Below are positions 35,399 to 53,694 of a stretch of 64,000 nucleotides of DNA, piece by piece (within the stretch, counting starts at the first letter, position 1; every line of letters starts with the position of its first letter). The translations under genes were made by a program, and so were the position numbers. The notes under the pieces were generated by a model. That model had not been told where the DNA came from and ran no database searches. It worked only from the letters and a program-made list of their open reading frames with translations. This stretch comes from Lates calcarifer (Eukaryota; Chordata; Actinopteri; Centropomidae): positions 1,211,777 through 1,275,776 of the forward strand of contig NC_066843.1 in the NCBI RefSeq assembly GCF_001640805.2. Direction: 5' to 3'.

Positions 35399-35875
35399 AA
35401 TGATTATTTCTGTAAAGAAAATGACAAGATGCAGCATTAAGAGAAAGTTGTACCGACCTACATCAATCGTTTACACCCCAAAACATTCAAAAATAAGGCC
35501 CATTTCAGAAATAACACTGAAAAACACTCTGCCAAAATCATGCAATCATGCATCACAAGATTATATCATAACTGGAAGGAACGAGCTGCAGAAACTGTAA
35601 TTTTCCTGTAGCTATGACGGTGAAATCAGCAGATGTCGGGCAAACACAGTATATCTTGGATTCTCGCCACCCAACAGATTACTGCTGCAGGAAAAAACTT
35701 TGGCTCGACTGAAACAACAGCATCAGTTCATGTGAGAGTCAAACGGGAAAGAGTCTTCAGGACGAAACCAAACGATATGAAACCGAGTTCAACAGTAATA
35801 CAAGTTTTAATTGGATCTTGTAGAGTCGTTTGTTTTCAGGAGAATCACCAATCACTTATAAGAGCACACTCATAT

Positions 35876-35881
35876 TTTATT
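35876..35881 (-). promoter_or_regulatory. Possible gsg1l2 poly(A) signal (AATAAA)
   Basis: Minus-strand AATAAA about 970 bases after the gsg1l2 stop. Its use is not shown by the sequence. Confidence 0.3.
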
Positions 35882-36409
35882 TCACATCTTCAGTAACACA
35901 CATACTGCATGATCAGAGGATACAGAAATCCATTTCTGTGTTGTGCTAGAAAAACAAAGATGTCCACATTTTGTGTTTAATATACTTTAGTTCCAGTAGA
36001 TGTCAGTCTTTCTCCATTAAAGACATTTCCCCTCACTCAGTCATATTCTGGTCTGGTGCTGTCAAACCATTACACCAATAAGAACTGATCAAAAAGCATC
36101 AGAGAAGTCGTAAAGATGGCAGCTGTTTCAATAAAACCAAGGGGAGATTAAAAGCAAATTCCTGATTTAAATTAGAATAAAGTAGATTTGTTCCTTCCAT
36201 TTCTTGCTCACAGATACTGTAAATTTTCCTGCCAGGTACCGATCATCAATACAGCAAAATGTACTTTTTGTTAACAAGTATAATCTCAACGACAAGACAA
36301 CGGGGCCATGGTAACAAACATTTAAAATGCCCCTCACCCCTCCTTCATACAGTAGGAGCAAGAATCCAAGACTGAAAGAGACACATAACAGTCAACCACA
36401 TTATTTCTA

Positions 36410-36520
36410 CTAATTTTTTGTGTCTTGCAGTCGTTTAGTGTCTTTGAGATTTGTATCTCTTTGTAATTGTTTCCCATCTCTTTCCTGTGTGGACATTTTG
36501 CGTATCATTGAGATCCAAAG
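36410..36520 (+). repeat. Minisatellite-like degenerate repeat in gsg1l2 3' flank
   Basis: Units such as 'tttgtgtcttgcagtcgttt', 'atctctttgtaattgtttcc' and 'catctctttcctgtgtggacattttgc' resemble the tracts at 28465 and 31895. Confidence 0.45.
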
Positions 36521-36853
36521 AATCTCCTAAGTTGAAAGATATGTAAAGGGTCTGAGCTGCTGCTCGACACAGCTTTGTGTGAAGACACTGAAATTGCAGC
36601 CTTCCTCCCTTCCTCCCACTAATAATATTGGATGGAAAGATTTGATAAAATGCGTGTCGGGTCAAAGCAGACCATGTTACGTTATTTCCATTTACATCCA
36701 ATGTGTGTCAAGGAACCAAACAAACAAACATTCTCCTGAATTAGAAATTTAAATCCAAGAACAAGAGTCAATCTGGGTCCAGGAAATCATCCCTGTAAAC
36801 TGGTCCAATGGGGGGCAGGAACAGGAACAGGGACAGGGACAGAGACTCCATTT

Positions 36854-43467
<6,614 letters not shown>

Positions 43468-44464
43468 GGTCGAGGCCAGGGCCAAAAAGGAGATGAAATG
43501 AAAAGGCAACTAATCCTGGCTTTCGATATGTAGCCACCGTGTTTCGCCTCCCAGCAGATGCATCAAATCTTCATAATCTCGTTGCCTTTGGGGCTCCTTG
43601 GGTGAGAACTGTGCATATCCCTCCACTGGGTCTAATGAGGTGCTGCCACCTTGATTGAAGCATTCATTATCTCCACTTCCGCAGAAACAATAGAAGCCCA
43701 TGGCAATCCAGTGACTCTTTGTTTTCCTCTGCTTCATTTCAACTCTCTGCTGCTCGTCCAACCCCGTCGCTCCTCCCCTTCTACAAATCTTTGCCTGCAA
43801 ATATTATCCATTACAAATGGCAAATTATATTCCAGACTCCCTTTGAGCATATTAATAAGAAAAAAGATTACTATGAGCTCAGAGTATAATCCCGGACAAG
43901 GTTCTTCCTGTTTACATTCACCCTGATTTTTCTGCATTTCATTTTAAAACATATCTCTAAGTCCTCGCAGCCACAGGCATAAGATCAAATGCCTGTCTTA
44001 CAGTCGCTGACCCATGACATAATGTGCACGGTCTCATATGAAAATCCATCCATAATGTGTGTGTGTATACAGGGCAAATCTCTCCACGTCTAACAGCCTG
44101 CTGATGGCACAAATGAAGATAAATTACTTACAGGAGTGTGTGAAGGAGATGACAGATGTTCAGAGAAAACATCTGCTGCCTTCACTCTCATTCATTCATC
44201 TTTTCCCCTCCTCCTAATTTCCATTAAACTTGTCATAAAATTGTGTAGCTCAGACTCTCTGTAACAAACATAACACTTTTGGTTTGACCTGTAATCTATC
44301 ACAAGACAACTGCCATCATTTTAAAAGCTGAAATGCAGACGTGAGATGTATAATTTCCTCCACATCTGATCAATAACAGATGACATTATTCAAGATTTTA
44401 TATGGAACAAATTGGAAACCCCTCAAGACACTGGGTGCTTCAAGGGACTGTGAGGTAAATCTGA

Positions 44465-44730
44465 CAGATTGCGAGTTTCGCCATTTTAGTTTAGCATGCT
44501 AATTGCTAATTAGCACTAAAAACAAAGTAAAGCTAAGGATGAATCCTCCTCACTTTGGTGATCACATTTTTAGTTCAGATATGTCAACGATTGGACCAAC
44601 TGAAATCAAAATGGTTGCACACATTCTTCAAAGTGTTATAGCCTTGGTGGCTTCTCTTCTAGCGCCACCAAAACCTTCAAAACTGTTAGATTCCCATTAG
44701 CCTTGGCTGTAATGTTAGCATTTAGCTTCT
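44465..44730. repeat. Interspersed fish repeat
   Basis: The sequence 'ccattttagtttagcatgctaattgctaattagcac', then 'aaagctaaggatgaatcc', and later 'cccattagccttggctgtaatgttagc' matches the pattern of a dispersed repeat common in teleosts. Boundaries are uncertain. Confidence 0.4.
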
Positions 44731-47344
44731 GAGCTCACAGAGCTGTAGTTTGGAAATAAAACGTAAATATTCTGGCATTTGCAACAACCTTGTCACGTTT
44801 TCTGTGCCAAATCCAAAAGTACACTGAATGAAAAAGCTAAAACATCAAACCTTGAAGAGATACAGTACTTATTTTTATTCTTAATGCTAACTTACTTCCG
44901 GGTTAGTGACACAAACACAAGTAATTCAATGTAAATTCAAACATTAATCTTCACACCACATCACTACACCAATATAAAAACAGAATGCCTCACATCAACG
45001 TATAATTCGATGTAGGAGCCTCAACATGTGCTCAGTCTCAACCCAAACAGAACGATGGAAAGGAGGAGGATATATAGACTAACAGGTGATCAGTTGAGAT
45101 TGACTTCAGGTGAGAATGGGCGGGTCCACATCAAGGAAGTGGATGAGGTATAACCAAGAAAGTACAACCAAGGTGCCATGATCCCCAATTGTCTTTAAGA
45201 CCAACCAAGACCACCACAAACGTTGGTATATCACTAAGTGATATACTTAAAAGTATATTTTGAACATTGGAGCCCCTATATGCAGTTTATTAAAACAGAA
45301 AATAAATGTTTTTTCATATTGTATCTACAAATGTTGGAAAATATAAATATATAAAGTTGATAGTAAATTCCTCTTTAAACATGACAGCAGTACATCAGCC
45401 AGTGTAATTCCCCTGAATACAAAGAGATTATTCTGAACATTAGCGTTACACTTGATGAAGTAGTAAGCCTGTTGTACAGTGAATATTTCCTAGACTCATC
45501 CCCTTTTACATAAGAAATACCTGCCGGGGGAGGTGGAGTGGAGGACGAATCATTTTGAGTAAAATCTGTAATTTCAGAGGCCGACTGACAGATGTGAGAT
45601 TTCGATGTCTGTGCTTCCCCCCTGAGAGAGGCATGCTCCACATTTTATGACAAAACCTAAATGTTTTGTGATTATGTAAAAGTATATGATGAAATACTAA
45701 AGAAGGATCTGAGGCTTCTCTAATCTGATTTTTCAAAGGTAGGTAGTATGTTTAGTTTCAGATAAATGCTCCCAGATTACATTTGGAGGGGAAAATAAAA
45801 TCTGACCTTACAAATACTCCCAATAAATTTGCAGTAACTGTCCTTTAAAGTCGTCAGATGTGTTGGCACTCAACTCTAAAGCATGCTTCAGAATTATAAT
45901 GAGCCATACGTCACTGTTTACCATCATGTCAGATTTAAGCAGTGGCCTCTTGGTCCCTGACGCATGAGAATCACAGATAGATTACCGCAGATTAATGTTG
46001 ATGCTACTCACAATATCTGTCTGATACACAAGGAGTCCTGTTGTCCTCTCACCTTTATCACCTGGAAATACAAAAATGGAGAATTATCAGTCAGTCAAAT
46101 TTATTTTACCATCAAATAACTTAATTACTGTAACAAAAATGCTGACAAAAATGCCCCCAAAGAACAAAAGATGGAGGATATCAAGAACCAAAGTCTCATA
46201 TATTCTATAATTAAAGCAAACTTTATCATTTTTGACCTCAGCACAGAATACATTTATACAAAGTACTTGTACTTAAGTGAATGTTTCATTACATTTTATT
46301 CGACTTTAAAGAATAATACTGTGCTCTTGATTTTGCTACAGTTATTCTAGAGTTGTAGTTACTGGTTACTTTGCAAATTAAGATTTTTAAAAATCAAATA
46401 AAATGATTAGAAAGATCTTTTCTACACCTCTAAGCAATTCATGACTTATTTATGTAGTATTCAACTTCTCCTGCTTATCTTTCCTTTTTTCTGTAACATT
46501 TATTTTGGAAATCTATCATATCCTAATTTAATTCTAATAGGTATTTTAGTCTCAGATTTCTGTCAGTAAAAGAAATTGTGTGAAATCTGTGAAATTTGTA
46601 TTTTTTGTCAGACAACCAATTTGCAACTATTATTATTTTCTGTCATTTGTCTCATATGCACAAAGTTAAAAACTAACTCAGGCTGTTTATTATGAACAAT
46701 CAGGATAAATTTATATTTCAGATTATATAGCAGGAAAAGGAATACATAGAAAATAAATAGTAACATTTACTGAGATTAAAGCAGCTTTAGTAAATCGGGA
46801 AATGTGTCCCATTTCCTACTCAAAAGGAACTGATCCCCACTATTCCTCCCCAAACCAGTCACACACTGGGAATACTGGTGTCCTCTTATTTTATTGTGGG
46901 TCTGTCATATATCTTTAATCTCAGAGTAACACTGAGAAAGGCTTGCAGCTCCAACACTCAGCCATTTCACTGCACATATCCTCACACTGGTTCTTTAATT
47001 GCCTTCACTCGCTGTGGTTTTGGCGCTGCTGCAGCAGATGGTCTTGTAATCTGGCCTGAGACTATTACAACGGAGACATGGATAATCTCATCCCATTGTG
47101 GAGAAGCAGCACACACCACACAGGGCTGCACGACGACCCCCAGCCCTCCAGCATCTGGCCAGCCCCATCCATCACTGCCCCTTAGTTACTACTAAGGTCC
47201 TCACTTTGTTTTCAACAGACTCAGACAGCCTACAAACACAACATAAGCCACAAGTTGTTTAATTCTATTGGTTTTCAAGTCCTGTTTTCAAGATGTCGCA
47301 GTCCTGTGTCCCATGTTGTCTGAACAGATCTGAGAGATCTGAGA

Positions 47345-47910
47345 AAAACTAAGTTAGCCAGCTAACCTTGCTAATGTTAGCGCCTGCTAGTAAAAGTGGG
47401 TACCCCTAATATAAACTATGGGTTTTACAGGGTGTTTCTTGTTATGAGCCCACATCTTTGTGTTTTGTCAGTCCTTTTCTGTCCTGCCCAGCTAAAGCAA
47501 ATAAAGCTAGCCTTAGCTAGCTGTCTTCACTCAGCTAAGTTGAAAAAAGATGACCTTAGCTAGCTATTTTTGGATAGCACAGAAAAGGACAACTGAAACA
47601 CAAAGATGTGGGCTCAAAGCAAGAAACAGAAACCTGTAAAACCCATAGCTTATACCGCTTGTAACAGTGGGTGCTGTTATCCAGTTAACCTAGCTAATCT
47701 AGCACCCGCGTCAAATTTTGTTTTTTTATTCATTTAAAAATTTTAACTTATCAATTGCCATCATTTTCTCTTCTCTCTCTGGTCACAATGTAAGAGTCAG
47801 AATGACAACTGAAAGTTTTTTGGACTCAGATCTATCCAAACACCACAGGACACAGCACTGAAGCATATTGAAAACATTTTTGTCGGACTTAATAAGTGGA
47901 TCTCTTGAGG
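47345..47910. mobile_element. Second copy of the long palindromic element (see 16227-17384)
   Basis: 47425-47485 ('actatgggttttacagggtgtttcttgttatgagcccacatctttgtg') is inverted at 47600-47662 ('cacaaagatgtgggctcaaagcaagaaac...gtaaaacccatag'). The tail 'ttaacttatcaattgccatcattttctcttctctctc' matches 16998-17030 of the first copy. It is rich in gctagc/ctagcta motifs. No transposase. Confidence 0.6.
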
Positions 47911-48379
47911 GTACCAGTACAACATACCAAGGCTTGATAGCATGCTACTGCTATTAGCAATCATGTTTAATGTGTAGTATGATGTAAGTAAAGGCTACAG
48001 TGAGCCATTAAGCCCAGAGACAGCAGATGGGACTGTAGTTGTAAGCAATAAAGCTACAAAAGGCATAAGAGGGTCTCCCAGATGTTGACCTTTTAAAGTG
48101 TTATCCACCTGCTGTGTTTAATCCTCTGCTTACACCTCCAGCATTTAACTGTGTCTTCAAAAAGGTGTCATAGTGGTGTGACGTGGTTATCCCCTTAATC
48201 TTTACGACAGCTGTCTGGACTTAGGTAGTGATGACCATAATCTCATTTGGCACCTTGAGGGGCTGCCTGGAGTGAACTCAAGGCAGAGTAAAGCGAGCAA
48301 ACGAACAGACGAAAGCTGCAGAGGTTTTTTACCCTGAAACACAAAGGAGAAAAAGAAGTAGTTTACCTTTCTGGGGAGG

Positions 48380-49760
48380 ATGGGGAATAGTAAAAGCAGT
48401 GCTTTGTCGAAGGGGCTCTTGGAGGAATTGAAATCCAACACAAAATACTCAGAGGCTGAGCTCTGCACTTGGTATCAGTCCTTCCTGAAGGAGTGTCCGA
48501 GTGGGAAGATCAGCAAGGAACAGTTTGAAGGCATCTACGCCAGTTTCTTCCCAGACGCAGACCCCACGGCGTATGCACGGCATGTTTTCAGGAGTTTCGA
48601 CACCAACGCAGACGGCACTTTGGACTTTAAGGAGTACATTGTCGCGCTGCACCTCACCTCGGGTGGAAAGACTCTGCAGAAGCTGGAATGGGCCTTTGCT
48701 CTGTACGACGTGGATGGGAATGGAACCATCAGCAAAAATGAGATAGAAGAGATTGTTAGGGTACTTATATCTTCTTATTTCATCATGGTGTTGCAGTATA
48801 TATCGGCCTATTTAATTGAAAAATACTTTATCCCTTCATAATTAATAATGTTTGACTTAGATCCAACAGCTTATCCCAACTTTTACATGGATAAATTTTA
48901 AAAACAACATGGCATATTATTCTAAAATTGGATTTATTCACCCCTGTACACCATCAAAACTAAATTTCTATAACGGAAACAAAAGAAGCCATCTTTGTTA
49001 TGTCGCTGAATTTCATTTAAAGTGAGGAATTAATAAGTCTATTAAGCTTTCTTTTGTCGTGATGTCAGATCCTTATATACAAAGTAGATTCATTATTATA
49101 TTCAGAATAACAACCTTTTTAGGCTGTTCGACTGCAATCACTGATCAGTTATTCTATGGAGTATTTCATTCAATGAACTGCCCATCAGTTAATTACATTT
49201 TCATTTTTTATATTGCTCATTTTGGCAAACAAACAGGTCAAAAACATTACATTTACATTAACTTTAACCTTTAACTTTCTTACTGTTTCACTACTAACTG
49301 AAGCAACTGAAGAGTACATGGAGTTTGTATTCATTAAGCTTATTAAAATTGTTGTCCAAATTCTGCATTCACCATTAAAGACATGTTAAAAAATTACTCT
49401 CATGCAGTCGATATTCAACATGATTCCTGTTGACGACCAGAAGAACCTCCCTGAGGATGAAAACACACCGGAGAAGAGGGCTGAAAAAATCTGGGAATTC
49501 TTTGGGAAGAAGGACAACGGTAATTCATGATTCATTAACTCCCCCTCACTGGTATCAACACCTGTAATGTCCCCTTTAAAGCCTTTTCAGTACCTTTTCT
49601 GGTAGTTTTCTATGCCATATTCTGCTTTTGTCCTTTCACAGATAAAATCTCAGAGGGAGAGTTCATTCAGGGCGTGATGGACAACAAGGACATCTTGCGG
49701 TTAATCCAATATGATGAACCTCAGAAAATTAAAGACAAGCTGAAAGAGAAGAAGCAATAG
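48380..49760 (+). CDS. rcvrn: Recoverin (3 exons, 203 residues)
   Basis: Recoverin is a myristoylated calcium sensor of photoreceptors that inhibits rhodopsin kinase when bound to calcium. Exons 48380-48760, 49408-49519 and 49642-49760 join in phase. The N-terminus MGNSKSSALSKGLLEEL has Gly2 for myristoylation. EF-hand 1 is degenerate around KECPSGKIS, with the conserved Cys39. EF-hand 2 has a full loop at residues 74-85 (DTNADGTLDFKE) and EF-hand 3 at 110-121 (DVDGNGTISKNE). EF-hand 4 (GKKDNDKISEGEF) lacks a standard loop, as is normal in recoverin. The C-terminus DEPQKIKDKLKEKKQ is the basic tail of the family. The three-exon structure and the tail-to-tail position next to gas7 match the human locus. 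Teleosts carry several recoverin paralogues; which one this is was not determined. Confidence 0.95.
48761..49407. other. rcvrn intron 1
   Basis: AT-rich intron with no recognisable element. Confidence 0.5.
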
Positions 49761-50070
49761 TCAATGGGCAGGAAAAGGCCCTTCTTGTGGTTTTAAGACT
49801 GTTTTATTTTTCTGTTTACATTCTAACATGATCTGGCTGCTTGTTTGCTTGACCCATGTTTCTCTTTTTTTATCTTAGGAGCCAAACAATGTTGTGTTTT
49901 TGAATTTGTACCCAGATGGCAATTACACAATTGCATTGACTGAAAACAGGCAGAGGAATTCTCAAAATGGCAATTGAAGCTCAGAGTTTAAAACAATTAT
50001 ACCCCCTGTATTATTATACTGCCCTATAAAGCCAAAACTCTATCATAAAACTATTATAACATTATTATAA

Positions 50071-50073
<3 letters not shown>

Positions 50074-50111
<38 letters not shown>
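50074..50111. repeat. (TA)n microsatellite
   Basis: About 18 nearly pure TA units. Confidence 0.9.
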
Positions 50112-51303
50112 GAACAGCATGAAAATGTTACTTAAAAAACAATGGTAAATGTAACAATTCCGGCTAGTTAAGGCTAGCTTGTGGGAGCCTTAGATAAAGC
50201 TAAAACTTTTTCCTGTCTTCCTGACAAGGTTTTACACAAGCAAACCTTTAACTTTGTGAGGCAGTATAGGGCTAAATATCTAAAAAATTAATGTCCATAC
50301 ACATCGAACTGTACTTAATCAGTCCTTTTACTCTCTCCTGTCTGGCAGTGTATAAGCACGTTTTTTCACACTTGGATTTATTCATTAGGTTGATAGCAAG
50401 AAAGTCTGGCAGAGAGCTCCTTAAGAGAGGAATTAGGCTCAGGTTAACAATCCACCTGTATCAGCCAATCCTATTAGGAGCTGAAGGTCAACCTCCTTAC
50501 TCAAGTGTCTGGTTAGGATAACATGGGTTTGGCACTTCATACAGTCCAGCTCTAACATCAAATCCAGTCTCATTGCCACTTGTGTGTGTGTTTTTTTTAA
50601 AAAATTTACTTTTGTTTTTAATTATATGTAATATTTTTAGGCAAGCTAAGTGATAATGGATGTATCAACAGTTAGAGGATGTGTTTAAAACATGGAGTAT
50701 GTAATGACAACATTGTTTACTAAACACATTTGCCTTCTACTACATAAATGGATGGATAATCAGTGACATGGATAGAACTCCTGTGCTTACTTTGATTTTG
50801 TAGTTTTATGTGTTCATTTTTGAAATCACAGTTTTTACTTAAAGGTACTCTGTCCAATTTTTTAATGTGTGTGCATCCTTGAAGCCTACAGATATGTTCA
50901 ATGCCTCATAAAACTCTGATAAAACTGACTTTCAAGATACACTGAAAATCATTTTAACCTCCCTTTCTTCTGGCCAATTTATTTAAGCTATATACGTAAT
51001 AATATAATAGTTTAAAAAAAAAGACTTTAATTTCTGCTGTGGTTCTACCAATTTTTAATACTGTTTAATTAATTTGTAATGTTGTGCAGAGTGTGTTGCA
51101 ATTATGGTTTAAGGTTAACAGGACTAAAAGATAACCCTGGGGAGGACCTAGTAAGGTCTACTCCCCCTTACTACCCTAATAAGTTTAGTACTACGTGACT
51201 TTCTGCAGATAACTGGACAAATCTTATTTTTTTGTTGTTCTGAATCTGTTTTTATAAAACTCTCAAAGAGCCCATATATTCAAGCTTCTTCACTGAAATA
51301 CAC

Positions 51304-51630
51304 GCTGATGAACCACCACATTGTGACGACTGATGGATTGGGCGAATAACACAGATTATCTTGAAACAGTAGTCAATGAACTGTTATGGTCAAATGACTT
51401 GGTCAAAGCATCTTCGAAACGGTAAGGTTCGTGGGATACTCGATGGCACGTATGTACTGAGAGCGGTCAGAAGAGGGGATGTGCTGGTCCACTTCACAAC
51501 TCACAGGACTTTAAGGATCTGATGCTAATATCTTCCTGGGGCAAGATATCACAGGACCTTCTAACGTCCATACCTCAGTGGGTTGGAACTGTTTTGGTGG
51601 CACATGGTGGACCAACAGCGTATCACTGCT
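51304..51630. mobile_element. Tc1-like transposon remnant
   Basis: The opening 'gctgatgaaccaccacattgtgacgactgatgg...gaataacacagattatctt' resembles the end of the element at 37271. Then 'cttcacaactcacaggactttaaggatctgatgctaatatcttcctgg' through 'ggttggaactgttttggtggcacatggtggacc' corresponds to the C-terminal end of a Tc1-like transposase gene. Stops and gaps show it is dead, and the middle of the element is missing. Confidence 0.55.
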
Positions 51631-51908
51631 TTGCTGAAGCTGTCCTTAAGAGTTTTAGCTCGGGGTCATCCAGTGCAAACCGATTCATGTCCATCCACCT
51701 GCCTCTCTTTCTGTCCTGGACTGGATCCAGCAGCGTCCAGTGGTGAACATGTAAGCTGACCAAAAGGTCAGAAGCTTCAGCAAAGGGGGGTCAGCTACTG
51801 TACTGAGCAGTAAAAACATGAAAAGTGTAACTGCCCATCTCTGCAATCCAGACCTCCCGGTACAGTTACATAACAACACACCGTGACATTTAATTTTCAA
51901 AGAGGAGA

Positions 51909-51914
51909 TTTATT
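51909..51914 (-). promoter_or_regulatory. Possible gas7 poly(A) signal (AATAAA)
   Basis: Minus-strand AATAAA in 'ccaaaataaatctcc', about 1.8 kb past the gas7 stop. The long 3' UTR this implies is in keeping with mammalian GAS7, but the signal is not proven. Confidence 0.3.
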
Positions 51915-53694
51915 TTGGACACTGCATTCCACAGTACACCGTCTGGACAGAGGTCACCAATGATCAAACATTCTTAAAACATCGGGAACACCGGATTTAA
52001 TGCACGTTATGAAAATGTTCACCACAGAAGGGCAGTTAACTCAACCGTTACGTCATCGTGAAATCGGCGATTGTTGTCAAGAACATTTAGTTGGAACATA
52101 ATAACTTGTCACATTTATCGCACAACATTGACACACACTGATAAAACCTCTACAACAGATATGCTATTTAAAAACCTGCGCATGAAGCCGTTTGGGTTTA
52201 AAGAAAGGTTCTGAATCTGTCTGATTCAAATAAAATTGACTTTTCTTCATTTAACTAAAAATCAAATTATCAGCGTGTTGGTGATAAGGCAGGTAAGCAT
52301 TCATTTCTTTTTTCACAGCAATTTTTTTCTCGCGTTCAGCAGCTGGATTTAGATTCAAACTTATTTGATTGGCTTCGTCCCTTTGAGAAATTGAAAAGAA
52401 CAGCTGCAGCCAAACAACAAAATGTAAAGACAAAGACAAGACAGACACACACATACATGTAAACACGGACACATACTGTACATGCAGTCTTTGATAAAAT
52501 GTGATTTATCGGCATTTGTGCAACTGGGATGAGTCAGCTGGCTTTTGCGCCACTGGATCAATCCATATGGAAAGATTTACTACCTTCTCTGTGATCGGGT
52601 GAATTTGGCTTTCTGCTGCATGTTGCCCCTTTTTATCGAACACCATTGTAAAGATATTCTCTGTACATTTACCAAAAATAAAACAAACAACATTGTACAG
52701 TACAAACACCTCATCGGCCCCGAAGGTCCGACCTGTTAAACATTTGACAGCAAAATACATCTAGCCTGTATGTACAAATGTACACTGATGCAGAGTAGAA
52801 TATATCAAGGACATTCCAGGTATATAACCGTTAGGCACTAAAAGGTGTTTCAGTGTAACTTGGACCACCTTTTTCCTCCGGACTGATCCAAAATAGACCC
52901 TGGCCTAAATCCGATCGACCACACGTTGGGACTTGTGGCGAGCATAATCAAATTCACATTCCAAAAAACACTGTATATGTGTGTGTGTTTTCTTAAAACA
53001 GTTGAGGTTTACTGGATATTAATGCTGTACACTCGAAGTTTTTTTTTTCTGAGAAAGCTCCTAAATTGATTCTGTCACGTACAAGATAGAGAATACCTTG
53101 TGTAAATTCTATGACTATACCAAAACAACCATCATGGTTCCACAAATTTGTGCAGCTCTCCATATACAGTAAAAGCAAGATATTCAAAACATGCATTTCC
53201 ACCAAAATGAACCAGCAAAATATGAAAATATATCATATTCATTCTAAGATCTCGATATGCTTCAATATCTGTATCTAAAATAAAGGGAAATATCAATAAT
53301 CACTTTTTTTTTGTTTGTTTGGTGTACTCAAACTGGAAAAGTGTTGATTGACACTTAACTAAACGATTCAAAATACATTTTTTTTTTTTAATAGTCTAAA
53401 CTTTACAACAGGTAAACAGCAGAGTATGTTAAATGGCATTCAATAAGCTAATGTTGATTACGATAGGGTTAAAATTTAGAAGGAACATGCTGGTACTTTG
53501 ATCCGTTACTGTTTCCTGGCCTCAGACTGTGTTAAGTATGAACCTTTCATCCTGTTTTTCCAGTCAGAGGAGAGGATGAGCAGACCTCTGTAGTCTGAAC
53601 ATGCACTGTCCCTGGATCAGTGTTATTAGAAGCGTTCTGGGACTCTGTGTTATAATACTGAAGACAGAATGGGCTGATCCCAGGTCAGAATGGT

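Larger units (their letters stand above)
34915..36853. other. Convergent 3' region of natd1 and gsg1l2
   Basis: Contains possible poly(A) signals for both genes (35393-35398 plus, 35876-35881 minus), about 480 bases apart, and a minisatellite-like tract at 36410-36520. No extra coding region is supported. Confidence 0.5.
43468..48379. other. Intergenic between divergent gsg1l2 and rcvrn
   Basis: About 4.9 kb without a recognisable gene. It holds a repeat at 44465-44730, a fragment of the aagtact family near 46259-46330 and a palindromic element at 47345-47910. I looked for exons of glp2r, which sits here in human as I recall, and saw none. Confidence 0.5.
49761..53694. other. Convergent 3' region of rcvrn and gas7
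   Basis: Contains the rcvrn 3' UTR, a (TA)n tract (50074-50111), a Tc1-like remnant (51304-51630) and probably the long gas7 3' UTR (from 53694 to perhaps 51909). No plain AATAAA for rcvrn was located close to its stop. No extra coding region is supported. Confidence 0.45.

Noticed and set aside
46878..47195. Plus-strand open frame of 105 codons in the gsg1l2-rcvrn gap
   Set aside because: No domain, no conserved family, and no splice or promoter context. It was considered as a glp2r exon but bears no GPCR features.
48119..48124. TAATCC, a CRX-type photoreceptor site, upstream of rcvrn
   Set aside because: A 6-base match is expected by chance every few kilobases; a single copy is not evidence of a regulatory site.
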